From Shinella lacus (GTDB taxonomy: Bacteria; Pseudomonadota; Alphaproteobacteria; Rhizobiales; Rhizobiaceae): DNA of 64,000 nucleotides. The notes under the pieces were generated by a model, which worked only from the letters and a program-made list of their open reading frames with translations, was not told the origin of the DNA and made no database searches. Made by a program: the position numbers and the translations under genes. Shown one piece after another: positions 25,734-34,533 of this stretch. The stretch covers positions 434,001 through 498,000 of the forward strand of contig NZ_WHSB02000003.1 of assembly GCF_010994755.1 (NCBI RefSeq), given 5' to 3'. Every line of letters begins with the position of its first letter. The stretch's first letter is position 1.

Positions 25734-26594
25734 ATGCTGCAACGTGAATCAAGCTTCCCGAAGGAAGCGCTCCGCTACGGCCTGATCGTCATCGTGCTCG
25801 GCTTCATCGTGTTCCCGATCGCCTGGATGATCATCACGTCGTTCAAGCCGGCCGATGCCATCATGGTGTCGCCGCCGCGCTTCCTGTTCACCCCGACGCT
25901 GGATAATTACGTCCACGCGATCTACGACAAGAACTTCCTGTTCTACATCAAGAACACGCTGTTCATCTCCGTCGCCTCGACGATCATCGTCGTCATCACC
26001 GGTTCGCTCGCCGCCTACAGCTTCGCGCGCTACAATGTCGGCGACGGCCATATCCTGTTCTTCATCCTGTCGACCAAGATGTTCCCGGCGATCGCCGTCA
26101 TACTGCCCTACTTCCTGATCTTCCGCGAAGTCGGCAGGACGGGGGCCGGTAAGTTCCTCGGCATCGGCCTCGACCAGCCGGGCGCGCTGATCATCTCCTA
26201 TACGGTGTTCAACCTGCCCTTCGCCATCTGGCTGCTGGTGTCGTTCTTCCAGGATATTCCGCGCGAACTCGAACATTCCGCCCGCCTCGACGGCCTGTCG
26301 CGGCTGAAGGTGCTGGCCAAGGTCGTCTGCCCGCTCGCAGCCCCCGGCATCGCAGTCACCGGCGTCTTCACGCTGATCTTCAGCTGGAACGAGTTCCTGT
26401 TCGCCTACATCCTGACCCGCAAGGCCGCGAGCACCGTCACCGTCGGCGTCGAATCCTTCTTCACGCTGCAGGGCATTCTCTGGGGGCCTGTTGCGGCAGC
26501 CGCCACCATCAGCGTCCTGCCGATGTTGGTCTTCGTGCTCGCCATGCAACGCTACATGGTGCGCGGCCTCACCTTCGGCGCTGTGAGAGGATAA
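25734..26594 (+). CDS. Sugar ABC transporter permease (CUT1, second)
   Basis: Inner-membrane permease of 286 aa, MalG/UgpE type, six hydrophobic segments. The EAA loop is RELEHSARLDGLSRLKVLAKVV near 180, where the usual EAAxxDG reads EHSARLDG. Ribosome site GAGGAG (25722-25727) precedes the ATG at 25734. A typical late motif FSWNEFLFAYILT confirms the family. Confidence 0.88.
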   Translation: MLQRESSFPKEALRYGLIVIVLGFIVFPIAWMIITSFKPADAIMVSPPRFLFTPTLDNYVHAIYDKNFLFYIKNTLFISVASTIIVVITGSLAAYSFARYNVGDGHILFFILSTKMFPAIAVILPYFLIFREVGRTGAGKFLGIGLDQPGALIISYTVFNLPFAIWLLVSFFQDIPRELEHSARLDGLSRLKVLAKVVCPLAAPGIAVTGVFTLIFSWNEFLFAYILTRKAASTVTVGVESFFTLQGILWGPVAAAATISVLPMLVFVLAMQRYMVRGLTFGAVRG

Positions 26595-26598
26595 GATC

Positions 26599-26841
26599 AT
26601 GAGCTTCAGTCAAGGCTGGGATACCGGCTTCCGCGTCATCCTTCTCTATGTCGGCGTCGTCTTCGTCTGGCTCGGTTTCATCGAGCCGTATTTCGCCAGC
26701 CAGTCGATGTCGGTGGTCATCATGAACATCGTTGCTTTCGTGATCTCGGCGGCCTTCGTCGTGCGCGCCCGCAGCCGCTTTATCGCCGAGCGCCAACAGG
26801 CGGAGGCGGAAGTTGCCGCCCTCATGCAGGAGGACGTCTGA
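26599..26841 (+). CDS. Small two-helix membrane protein embedded in the ABC operon
   Basis: An 80-aa protein with two strongly hydrophobic stretches (about 12-30 and 38-56) and a charged C-terminal tail rich in E, A and Q (RFIAERQQAEAEVAAL) likely to be helical in the cytoplasm. It follows the second permease by 4 bp, and its stop overlaps the next ATG (TGATG). GAGAGG precedes its start. I do not recognise the family. Rhizobial glycerol importer operons also carry a small membrane protein gene, but the sequence does not look like that one. Tight coupling implies a role in the transporter. Confidence 0.7.
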   Translation: MSFSQGWDTGFRVILLYVGVVFVWLGFIEPYFASQSMSVVIMNIVAFVISAAFVVRARSRFIAERQQAEAEVAALMQEDV

Positions 26842-27950
26842 TGTACGAACTGAAATCGGTCCACAAGCGCTACGGTCTCGCCAAGGTCGCCCTTCGTAAG
26901 ATCGATCTTACGGTGCGCGACCGCGAATTCCTTGTGATCTACGGGCCGGCCGGTGCCGGCAAGAGCACGCTCCTCAACATACTCGCCGGCATCACCAAGC
27001 CGACCAGCGGCGACGTGTTGCGCAACGGCGTCTCCATCCTGCGTGTACCGCCGGAAAAGCGCGATGCGGCGATGGCCTTCGAAAACTATGCGCTCTATTC
27101 GCACCTCTCGGTCGGCGAGAACCTGGCCTTTCCATTGAAGGCCCGCGGCATCGGCCGTGCGGAAGTCGAGGAACGCGTGAAGCGAATCTCCGGCATTCTG
27201 GGCATCGGCCACTTGCTCGATCGACGCCCCGGCTTCCTCTCTGGCGGCCAGCGCCAGCGCGTGGCACTCGGCCGCGCGATCATCCGGCCGGCGGACATTT
27301 ATCTGCTCGACGAACCGGTCGGCCATCTCGACGCGAAACTGCGCCACAAGATCCGTGCCGAACTCAAGGCGCTCGCCGAGGACTTGTCGGCGACTGTCGT
27401 CTTCACCACGACGTCGTCACGCGAGGCCCTGGCGCTTGGCGACCGGGTGGCCGTGCTCAATGCCGGCAAGCTGGAGCAGCTCGGCAAACCGGCCGATCTC
27501 TATCATCGGCCGGCAAACGCTTTCGTCGCCTCCTTCGTCGGCGATCCGCCGATGAGCTTCATTTCCGTGCAGCCGCGCCGCCATGACGGCAGGGTCGATT
27601 TCGTGACGGCGGATGGCATGCCGGTCGCCTCGCTTGCGGCCGAGGCCGTCAGCGATCTCAACGAAGAGGTCGGCTCGAAAATCCAGGTCGGCTTCCGCTC
27701 CAACGAGGTGCGGATCGCCCAGGAAAGTGACTCCAATGCGCTGCGCGGCCGCGTCGATGTCATCGAGAACCTCGGCTACATGAAGATCGCCCTTGTCGGC
27801 ATCGGCAATGACCAGGTTTCCGTCTCGGTGCCCGCCGGCACGTCGCTCGGTGTGGGCGAAACGGTCGCCATCGCCTTCCCGCGCGATGCCGTCCACTTGT
27901 TCCAGAATGCCCGGGCGGTCACGCACGCCACGCCTTCCGCAGGAGTTTGA
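26841..27950 (+). CDS. Sugar ABC transporter ATPase 1, degenerate at the switch histidine
   Basis: MalK/UgpC-like ATPase of 369 aa. Walker A GPAGAGKST (35-43), signature LSGGQ (133-137) and Walker B IYLLDE (153-158) are intact, but the Q-loop glutamine is E81 (AFENYALY) and the switch histidine is replaced: FTTTSSREA where the neighbour has YVTHDQEEA, giving T191. A C-terminal TOBE-like regulatory region follows (about 240-360). A site lacking the switch histidine should hydrolyse ATP poorly. The next gene encodes a second ATPase with an intact histidine, so the two likely form a heterodimer with one active site. Confidence 0.87.
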   Translation: MYELKSVHKRYGLAKVALRKIDLTVRDREFLVIYGPAGAGKSTLLNILAGITKPTSGDVLRNGVSILRVPPEKRDAAMAFENYALYSHLSVGENLAFPLKARGIGRAEVEERVKRISGILGIGHLLDRRPGFLSGGQRQRVALGRAIIRPADIYLLDEPVGHLDAKLRHKIRAELKALAEDLSATVVFTTTSSREALALGDRVAVLNAGKLEQLGKPADLYHRPANAFVASFVGDPPMSFISVQPRRHDGRVDFVTADGMPVASLAAEAVSDLNEEVGSKIQVGFRSNEVRIAQESDSNALRGRVDVIENLGYMKIALVGIGNDQVSVSVPAGTSLGVGETVAIAFPRDAVHLFQNARAVTHATPSAGV

Positions 27951-27954
27951 CCCC

Positions 27955-29049
27955 ATGGCCTCCATCAAAGCCGAAAGACTCGTCAAGCGCTACGGCGCCG
28001 TCCAGGCCGTGCACGGCATCGATTTCGAGATCGCCGATGGCGAGTTCGTCGCCATCCTCGGTCCGTCCGGCTGCGGCAAATCCTCGACCATGCGCATGAT
28101 CGCGGGCCTGGAGACGGTCACTGAAGGCTCTATCTATTTCGACGGCAAGCGCGTCAACGATGTGCGTGCGCGCGACCGCAACGTCGCGATGTCGTTCGAG
28201 TCCTACGCGCTCTACACGACCATCTCGATCTACGAGAACATCGCGTTCCCGCTGCGCTCGGCCAATGTCGACAGCAAGGAGATTGATCGCCAGGTCCGCG
28301 ACATTGCCGAGAAGATGGAGCTGACGGCGCTTTTGCACCTGAAACCCAAGGGCCTTTCCTCGGGCCAGGCGCAGCGTGTCGGTCTGGCGCGTGCACTGGT
28401 GCGCAAACCTGAAGTGTTCCTGCTCGACGAGCCGATCTCGCATCTCGACACACGCCAGCGCTACCGCATGCGCCGCTTCATCAAGAGCCTGCACCAGAAG
28501 TTCAACTACACGATGATCTACGTCACCCACGATCAGGAGGAGGCCTTGGCGCTCGCCGACCGCGTCATGGTGATGAGCGACGGCGAGATCCAGCAGATGG
28601 CGGTGCCGGACGAGGTCTATGCCCGGCCGAAGAACGCCTTCGTCGCCGGCTTCGTCGGCGAGCCGCCGATCAACTTCTTCGACTGCCGCGTGGCGGCGGC
28701 GGATGGCGGTTGGTCGATCGAGTTCGAAGGCCGCAAGCTTGCCTTGCCCCAACGCCTGCATGCGGCGGCACAGGATATCGGCGATGGCGGGCTTGCCGCC
28801 ATCCGCCCACACTTCCTGTCGATCGGCGGCGACAGCCCGCTGCGTGTCGATGGCAAGGTCTTCATCACCGAGGAATTGCAGGACCAGAACCTGATCTTCG
28901 TCGATGTTGGCGAGACGCGCTTCACGCTAGTCGCCCATCCCTCGGTGACGCCCAAGCGCGGCGAGGCCGTGCCGGTGTCGATCGATCCGGATCACCTGCT
29001 GCTCTTCCCGCGCTCGCAGGCCGGCAAGGTGGAGAGCATCGTCGCATGA
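27955..29049 (+). CDS. Sugar ABC transporter ATPase 2 (MalK/UgpC-like)
   Basis: ATPase of 364 aa. Walker A GPSGCGKS (36-43), Q-loop position E82 (SFESYALY), signature LSSGQ (134-138) with a G-to-S change, Walker B VFLLDE (154-159) and switch histidine H192 in YVTHDQEEA. A TOBE-like tail (about 240-364) follows. Start at 27955 is 4 bp after the previous stop, with AGGAG at 27941-27945. In a head-to-tail dimer its Walker site would pair with the intact LSGGQ of ATPase 1. That composite site would have consensus Walker A, Walker B, signature and switch histidine, apart from the Q-loop glutamate. Confidence 0.88.
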   Translation: MASIKAERLVKRYGAVQAVHGIDFEIADGEFVAILGPSGCGKSSTMRMIAGLETVTEGSIYFDGKRVNDVRARDRNVAMSFESYALYTTISIYENIAFPLRSANVDSKEIDRQVRDIAEKMELTALLHLKPKGLSSGQAQRVGLARALVRKPEVFLLDEPISHLDTRQRYRMRRFIKSLHQKFNYTMIYVTHDQEEALALADRVMVMSDGEIQQMAVPDEVYARPKNAFVAGFVGEPPINFFDCRVAAADGGWSIEFEGRKLALPQRLHAAAQDIGDGGLAAIRPHFLSIGGDSPLRVDGKVFITEELQDQNLIFVDVGETRFTLVAHPSVTPKRGEAVPVSIDPDHLLLFPRSQAGKVESIVA

Positions 29050-30707
29050 GCTACGACCACATCGTCGTCGGCGGGGGAACGGCGGGCTGCCTTGCGGCGG
29101 GCAAGCTCGCGGGCGAGCATGGCGCGCGCGTGCTCGTGCTGGAGGCCGGGCCGGATGACCGCAACCCGCTGATCCGCATGCCCGCCGGCTTCGTCAAGCT
29201 GCTCGGCGTCGAGAAATATATGTGGTTCTACAAGTCCGTGGCGCAGGCGCGGCTCGGCGGCCGCAGGCCCATCGTCCCACAGGGCCGCGTGCTCGGCGGC
29301 GGGTCGTCAGTCAATGCGATGGTCTATATGCGCGGCCAGCCGGCGGATTACGACGGCTGGGCCGACGAGATCGGCGACGAGCATTGGTCCTATGATGCGC
29401 TGCTGCCCTATTTTACGGGCATGGAGGACAATGCGCGGCTGAACGACGACTATCATGGCGTCGGTGGCCCGTGGAAGGTCTCCGATCTTGACCACATCTG
29501 CGAACTCTCCCGCGCCTTCGTGCTCGCCGCGCAGGGCATCGGCCTGCCGCACAACAGCGACTTCAACGGCCGCAGCCAGCGTGGCGTCGGCGCCTATCAG
29601 GTGACGACCCGCGATGGCCGGCGCTGCTCCGCGGTCGATGCCTTCCTGCGGCCTGCCATGGCGAGTGGCCGGCTGGAGGTAAAGACCTCTTGCCTGGTGC
29701 ATTCGCTGATCATCGAGGACGGCCGCGCGGTCGGCGTGCGCTATTCGCAGGGCGAGGGGCGGACGGTGTTGGAAGCCCGCTGCGACGGCGAGGTGCTGCT
29801 TGCCGCCGGTGCCATCGCGACGCCGAAGTTGCTGATGCTCTCCGGCATCGGCCCCGCTGATCATCTCAAAACCCACGGCATCCACGCGCTAGTCGATTTG
29901 CCCGGCGTCGGCGCCAATCTTCAGGACCATACGGAGACGCCGGTCGTGGCGCTCTGCAATGGTCCCTATGGCTATTACGGCCACGATCGCGGCTGGAAGC
30001 AGATGCGCAACGGCCTCGAATATCTTGTCAACCGCACCGGGCCGGTGACGTCCAATGGCGTGGAGGCCGGCGCATTCTTCGATCCGGACGATCTCTCCAA
30101 TGATCCAAAAATCCAGCAGTTCTGCGTGCCGACCGTCTATCTCGACAAGGACCATACCGACCAGCAGGCAAGCCACGGCCTGACGCTGAATTCCTGCGTC
30201 GCCAAGCCGCGGTCGCGGGGCTCGGTGCAGCTTGCCTCGGCCGACCCGAAGGACCAGCCGCTGGTCGATCCGAACTATCTGGCCGATCCCGAAGACCTGC
30301 GCCTGTCGATCGGCGGCGTGCGCCGCGCCCGCGAAATTCTTCAGCAGGAACCGCTGCGTTCGATGATCGCGCGAGAAATCTTCCCCGGTCCGGACAAGAT
30401 GTCCGATGCGGACCTCGCCGAACATGCGAAGCGCTTCGTCAAGACCGTCTATCACCCGGTCGGTACCTGCCGCATGGCGCGCGAAGGCGACATCGGCGGC
30501 GTGCTCGGTGCCGATATGCGGGTGCGCGGCGTCGAGGGGCTTCGGGTCATCGATGCGTCCGCAATCCCCACCATCATCGCCGGCAACACCAATGCCGCCG
30601 TGCTGGTCGTTGCCGACAAGGCGGTGGAATTCATCACCGGCGCGAAACGCCGCCAGCCTGCGGGCATCGCGCCACGGCGCGAGCCCAGCACTCTCCAGAC
30701 AGCTTGA
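29046..30707 (+). CDS. GMC-family FAD-dependent oxidoreductase, choline/alcohol dehydrogenase-like
   Basis: Flavoprotein of 553 aa. N-terminal ADP-binding motif VVGGGTAGCLAAGKLA with the GMC glutamate in LVLEAGP; second signature PQGRVLGGGSSVNAMVYMRG near 80; GMC signature 2 GAIATPKLLMLSGIGP near 262; catalytic HPVGTCRM near 475 and the final asparagine region IAGNTNAAV. ATGA overlap with ATPase 2 ties it to the importer. It oxidises a primary or secondary alcohol group of a polyol or alcohol; the electron acceptor could be quinone or oxygen. No signal peptide is seen, so it is cytoplasmic. Confidence 0.87.
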   Translation: MSYDHIVVGGGTAGCLAAGKLAGEHGARVLVLEAGPDDRNPLIRMPAGFVKLLGVEKYMWFYKSVAQARLGGRRPIVPQGRVLGGGSSVNAMVYMRGQPADYDGWADEIGDEHWSYDALLPYFTGMEDNARLNDDYHGVGGPWKVSDLDHICELSRAFVLAAQGIGLPHNSDFNGRSQRGVGAYQVTTRDGRRCSAVDAFLRPAMASGRLEVKTSCLVHSLIIEDGRAVGVRYSQGEGRTVLEARCDGEVLLAAGAIATPKLLMLSGIGPADHLKTHGIHALVDLPGVGANLQDHTETPVVALCNGPYGYYGHDRGWKQMRNGLEYLVNRTGPVTSNGVEAGAFFDPDDLSNDPKIQQFCVPTVYLDKDHTDQQASHGLTLNSCVAKPRSRGSVQLASADPKDQPLVDPNYLADPEDLRLSIGGVRRAREILQQEPLRSMIAREIFPGPDKMSDADLAEHAKRFVKTVYHPVGTCRMAREGDIGGVLGADMRVRGVEGLRVIDASAIPTIIAGNTNAAVLVVADKAVEFITGAKRRQPAGIAPRREPSTLQTA

Positions 30708-30718
30708 GGACTACGCCG

Positions 30719-31246
30719 ATGCCTCCCATGAAGACCGATCCCAATCCGCGCATGCCTTACCAGTTTCCCATGCCGAAGGAGTCGCTGCCGGATATCGTCA
30801 TTCCGGACGCCATTCCCCTCGACGACCGGGTCTGGGTGCCGCAGGGCACGAATGTCTGGTTCCGCCCGCTCTGCCTCAACCGCTCCGCCGGCTACTGGAT
30901 GAACCTGCTGAAGGTTCGCAAGTCCGGCGTGCTGAGCCGCCACCGGCATCCGCAGGCGGTGCACGGCTTCGTGCTGAAGGGCCGCTGGCACTATCTGGAG
31001 CATGACTGGGTCGCCGAAGAAGGCGGCTACGTCTTCGAGCCGCCGGGCGAAACACACACGCTGGTCGTCCCCGACGATGTCGAGGAGATGATCACCTTCT
31101 TCCAGGTCAACGGCATCATGTATTACGTCGATGCTTACGGCGAGCCGCTCGGCTTCGAGGACGTGTTCACCAAGATCGACATGTGTCGTGCGCATTACGA
31201 GGCGGTTGGGCTGGGAGCGGATTATGTCGACCAGTTCATCCGCTGA
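30719..31246 (+). CDS. Cupin protein, 2,4'-dihydroxyacetophenone dioxygenase-like
   Basis: A 175-aa single cupin. Metal ligands are visible as two histidines in SRHRHPQAVHGF and a third in PPGETHTLVV, the three-histidine site of DAD-type and acetylacetone-cleaving dioxygenases. GAGGA lies 8 bp before the ATG at 30719. Its end overlaps the next SDR gene by 23 bp. In this setting it may cleave a diketone or alpha-hydroxyketone produced by the GMC or SDR enzymes, or act as an isomerase or sensor; this is inference. Confidence 0.72.
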   Translation: MPPMKTDPNPRMPYQFPMPKESLPDIVIPDAIPLDDRVWVPQGTNVWFRPLCLNRSAGYWMNLLKVRKSGVLSRHRHPQAVHGFVLKGRWHYLEHDWVAEEGGYVFEPPGETHTLVVPDDVEEMITFFQVNGIMYYVDAYGEPLGFEDVFTKIDMCRAHYEAVGLGADYVDQFIR

Positions 31247-32015
31247 CGGGCGGACCAGCGCGATCGGCAACCCCGCCGCCTACCTTCGCCCCGGCCTGTT
31301 CGAGGGCCGTCAGGTGCTGGTAAGCGGCGGGACCTCCGGCATCGGTGCTGCGATCTGCCAGGCCTTCGTCGCGCTCGGCGCGGACGTGGTGGCGACGGGC
31401 GTCACCGACGCCGAGATCGCCGCCGCCGGAGACCGGCCCGAGATGAAGGGTGCGCTCTTCGCCACGCTCGACGTGCGCGACAAGTCGGCCGTCGATGCCC
31501 TCATCGCCGGCCTGCCACGGCTCGATCATGTGGTGAACTGCGCCGGCATTATCCGGCGAAATGACGAACTCGAACCGGACGTCTTCGCCGAGGTCGTCGA
31601 TATCAATCTCAACGGTTCCATGCGCGTCTGCGCCGCCGCGCGTCCGCGCCTTGCGGAAACCGGCGGCACGATCGTCAACACTGCTTCCATGCTGTCGTTC
31701 TTCGGCGGCGGGCTGGTGCCCGGTTATTCGGCCTCCAAGGGCGGCATCGCGCAGCTCACCAAGTCGCTGGCGATTGCCTATGCGGCAGACGGCATTCGCG
31801 TCAATGCGATCGCACCCGGCTGGATCGCCACGCCGCTGACCAAGGGCCTGCGTGAAAACGCGGAGCGCAACGCGGCCATCGTCGCCCGCACGCCGCTCAA
31901 CCGCTGGGGCGAACCGGCCGAACTTGCCGGCGGCGTCCTTTATCTCTCCTCGCCGCTTGCGAGCTTCGTTACCGGCAGCGTGCTGGTCATCGATGGCGGC
32001 TACCTGATCACATGA
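31224..32015 (+). CDS. SDR family oxidoreductase
   Basis: Short-chain dehydrogenase of 263 aa, with a 20-residue N-terminal lead before LFEGRQVLVSGGTSGIG. NCAG replaces the usual NNAG; YSASK and DGGYLIT are present. Paralogue of the SDR at 8123-8881. Start at 31224 has GGGAG upstream and overlaps the cupin gene by 23 bp, which points to translational coupling. Probable sugar or polyol dehydrogenase. Confidence 0.8.
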   Translation: MSTSSSADGRTSAIGNPAAYLRPGLFEGRQVLVSGGTSGIGAAICQAFVALGADVVATGVTDAEIAAAGDRPEMKGALFATLDVRDKSAVDALIAGLPRLDHVVNCAGIIRRNDELEPDVFAEVVDINLNGSMRVCAAARPRLAETGGTIVNTASMLSFFGGGLVPGYSASKGGIAQLTKSLAIAYAADGIRVNAIAPGWIATPLTKGLRENAERNAAIVARTPLNRWGEPAELAGGVLYLSSPLASFVTGSVLVIDGGYLIT

Positions 32016-32023
32016 GGCACCCT

Positions 32024-33019
32024 ATGAAGGCGATTGTTGTTTCCGATGCAAAGGCCCGGCTTGACGATGTGGCCCTGGCCGACCTGCCGATCCCTGAGCC
32101 CGGTCCTGGCCAGTTGCGCCTCAAGGTCATCGCCGTCTCGATCAACCCGGTCGACTGGAAGCTGGCGCTCGATCACAAGCCGGAATGGATCTATCCCCAT
32201 GTGCTGGGGCTCGATGCCGCCGGCATCATCGACGCGGTCGGTCCCGGCGTTGAAGGTTGGAAAGTCGGCGAACGGGTGGTGGTGCACAACAACCTCTGGA
32301 AGTCCGGCGTCTTTGCCGAATATTGCCTGGCGCCGGCCCACGCGACATCGCGCCTGCCTGAAGGCATCAGCTTCACGGATGCGGCCGCCGTTCCCTGTGC
32401 CGGTTACACCGCCTATCAGGCGCTCTTCCGCAAGGCGCGGATCGAGGCGGGGCAGACCGTTCTCATCCAGGGCGCGAATGGCGGCGTCGGCGGGTTTGCG
32501 ACGCAGCTTGCCCATCAGGCGGGCGCGAAAGTGATTGCGCTGACGCGTGCCGAACATTTCGATGCCGTGCGCGCTTTCGGTGCCGATATCGTCTTCGATT
32601 ATCGCGATCCGGATTTGCTGCAAAAGGTGAAGGCCGAGACGGAAGGCGGCTACGGCGTGGACGTCATGGTGGAAGTGGCGAACCCCGGCGACGCCCGCAA
32701 GTCGCTCGCCTTCGTGCATTATAACGGGCATCTCGTATCGGTCGATCCGCTGCCTGTCATGACCGATGTGCCGTCCTATACCTATGCCGCTTCCATCCAC
32801 GAGATCGGGCTCGGTGGCGCCTACAATGCCGGCCATGTGCCCACCCAGCGGGACTTCGCCCGCATGGGCGATGACCTGATGGCGCGGCTTGCGGCGGGCA
32901 AGCTCGATCCGATGGTGGAGGAGATCGTCACGCTGGAAGACATTCCGGATGCCTTGCAGCGCCTGCGTGCTCGCGCGGTGACGGGCAAGATCGTCGCCCG
33001 CGTCGTGCCGGATGCCTGA
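32024..33019 (+). CDS. MDR-family NADPH-dependent reductase (quinone oxidoreductase/zinc-type ADH fold)
   Basis: Medium-chain dehydrogenase/reductase of 331 aa. GroES-like N-domain with INPVDWKLA and GLDAAGIIDAVGPGV, then a Rossmann motif IQGANGGVGGFATQLA near 150. Cysteines and histidines for catalytic or structural zinc are missing, so this is the quinone oxidoreductase-type branch that uses NADPH to reduce enones, quinones or reactive carbonyls. ATG 32024 (GAGG 6 bp before) is preferred over the overlapping ATG at 32012. Confidence 0.82.
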   Translation: MKAIVVSDAKARLDDVALADLPIPEPGPGQLRLKVIAVSINPVDWKLALDHKPEWIYPHVLGLDAAGIIDAVGPGVEGWKVGERVVVHNNLWKSGVFAEYCLAPAHATSRLPEGISFTDAAAVPCAGYTAYQALFRKARIEAGQTVLIQGANGGVGGFATQLAHQAGAKVIALTRAEHFDAVRAFGADIVFDYRDPDLLQKVKAETEGGYGVDVMVEVANPGDARKSLAFVHYNGHLVSVDPLPVMTDVPSYTYAASIHEIGLGGAYNAGHVPTQRDFARMGDDLMARLAAGKLDPMVEEIVTLEDIPDALQRLRARAVTGKIVARVVPDA

Positions 33020-33048
33020 TGACAACACAGCACTACGGGAGGAAAGAC

Positions 33049-34485
33049 ATGCCCAGGAACACTCACTACATCAACGGCCGGTTTGTCGAGGACAGCGCCT
33101 CCGACCGCATCGCCGTCTACAACCCGGCAACCGAGGAGCAGATCGCGGAAATCCCCGATGCGTCTGCCGAGACCGTCGACGCCGCCGTGGATGCGGCCCG
33201 CAAGGCACAGCCCGGCTGGGCCGACCTGCCGCCGATTGAGCGGGCGGGTTACGTCAAGGCGATCGCCGGCAAGATTCGCGACAAGGTCGATGTGCTGGCC
33301 GAGACGATTTCCCGCGAGCAGGGCAAGACGCTTGGTCTAGCGCGCGGCGAGGTGCTCGGCATGGCCGGACTGATGGACTACATGGCCGAGTGGGCACGCC
33401 GCATAGAGGGCGAGATCATCGCCAGCGATCGCAAGGGCGAGACGATCTACCTGAACCGCGTGCCGATCGGCGTCGTCGCCGGCATCCTGCCCTGGAACTT
33501 TCCGTTCTACCTGATCGGCCGCAAGCTCGCGCCGGCGCTGGTGGCGGGCAACACGATCGTGGTGAAGCCCAGCGAGGAGACGCCGCTCAACGCCTTCCTC
33601 TTCGCGGAAATCGCGGATGAGGTGGGCCTGCCGAAGGGCGTGTTCAACATGGTCTCAGGCCGCGGCCGCACGACGGGTGCCGCCCTTTCCGGCCACACCG
33701 GCATCGACCTCGTCAGCTTCACCGGCAGCGTGCCGACGGGCGTCGCCATCATGGAGGCGGCGGCGAAGAACCTCACGCGGGTCAATCTGGAACTCGGCGG
33801 CAAGGCGCCGGCCATCGTGCTGAAGGATGCCGATCTCGACCTCGCGGTGGAGGCGATCACAGCCTCGCGGATCATCAACACCGGTCAGGTCTGCAATTGC
33901 GCCGAACGCATCTTCGTCGAGCGCCAGGTGGCGGACGATTTTACCGAACGCTTCATCAAGCGCATGTCCACCGTCAGCTATGGCGACCCGCTCACGGAGC
34001 GCGATGTCGATATGGGGCCGCTGGTCAATGCGGTGCAGCTTGGCAAGGTGGAAACCATGGTCGACCGGGCACGGCAGGCGGGCGCCACCGTGGCGCTTGG
34101 CGGACAGCGGGCCGATCGCAACCGCGGCCACCACTATGAGCCGACGGTGCTGACGGGCTGCACGCCGGACATGGAGATCATGCGCAAGGAAATTTTTGGC
34201 CCCGTCGCGCCGATCGCCGTGGTCAATGATGCCGACGAGGCGGTCTACCATGCCAACGACACCGAATACGGCCTGACATCCTCGCTCTATACGCAGGATC
34301 TCAACAAGGCGATGCAGGTCACGCGGCGCTTGCAATTCGGCGAGACCTATATCAACCGCGAGAATGGCGAGGCCTACCAGGGCTTTCACGCCGGCCGCAA
34401 GAAATCCGGCATCGGCGGTGCGGACGGCAAACACGGCTTCTACGAGTATATGGAGACGCAGGCCGTCTACATCCAGCACGGGTGA
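33049..34485 (+). CDS. aldA: AldA-type lactaldehyde/glycolaldehyde dehydrogenase
   Basis: NAD-dependent aldehyde dehydrogenase of 478 aa, normal AldA length. The active-site segment NTGQVCNCAERIFV with the nucleophilic cysteine and LELGGKAP with the catalytic glutamate are AldA-like, as is the end HAGRKKSGIGGADGKHG. GGGAGG at 33037-33042 sets the start at 33049; an earlier ATG at 33019 overlaps the previous stop. It would oxidise lactaldehyde or glycolaldehyde released by aldol cleavage to lactate or glycolate, the expected end step for the aldolases encoded in the facing operon. Confidence 0.83.
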   Translation: MPRNTHYINGRFVEDSASDRIAVYNPATEEQIAEIPDASAETVDAAVDAARKAQPGWADLPPIERAGYVKAIAGKIRDKVDVLAETISREQGKTLGLARGEVLGMAGLMDYMAEWARRIEGEIIASDRKGETIYLNRVPIGVVAGILPWNFPFYLIGRKLAPALVAGNTIVVKPSEETPLNAFLFAEIADEVGLPKGVFNMVSGRGRTTGAALSGHTGIDLVSFTGSVPTGVAIMEAAAKNLTRVNLELGGKAPAIVLKDADLDLAVEAITASRIINTGQVCNCAERIFVERQVADDFTERFIKRMSTVSYGDPLTERDVDMGPLVNAVQLGKVETMVDRARQAGATVALGGQRADRNRGHHYEPTVLTGCTPDMEIMRKEIFGPVAPIAVVNDADEAVYHANDTEYGLTSSLYTQDLNKAMQVTRRLQFGETYINRENGEAYQGFHAGRKKSGIGGADGKHGFYEYMETQAVYIQHG

Positions 34486-34533
34486 GGGTGGCCGCGAGGC
34501 ATGGGCCGCGACCTGCGGCCGGAAAGGAACGGG

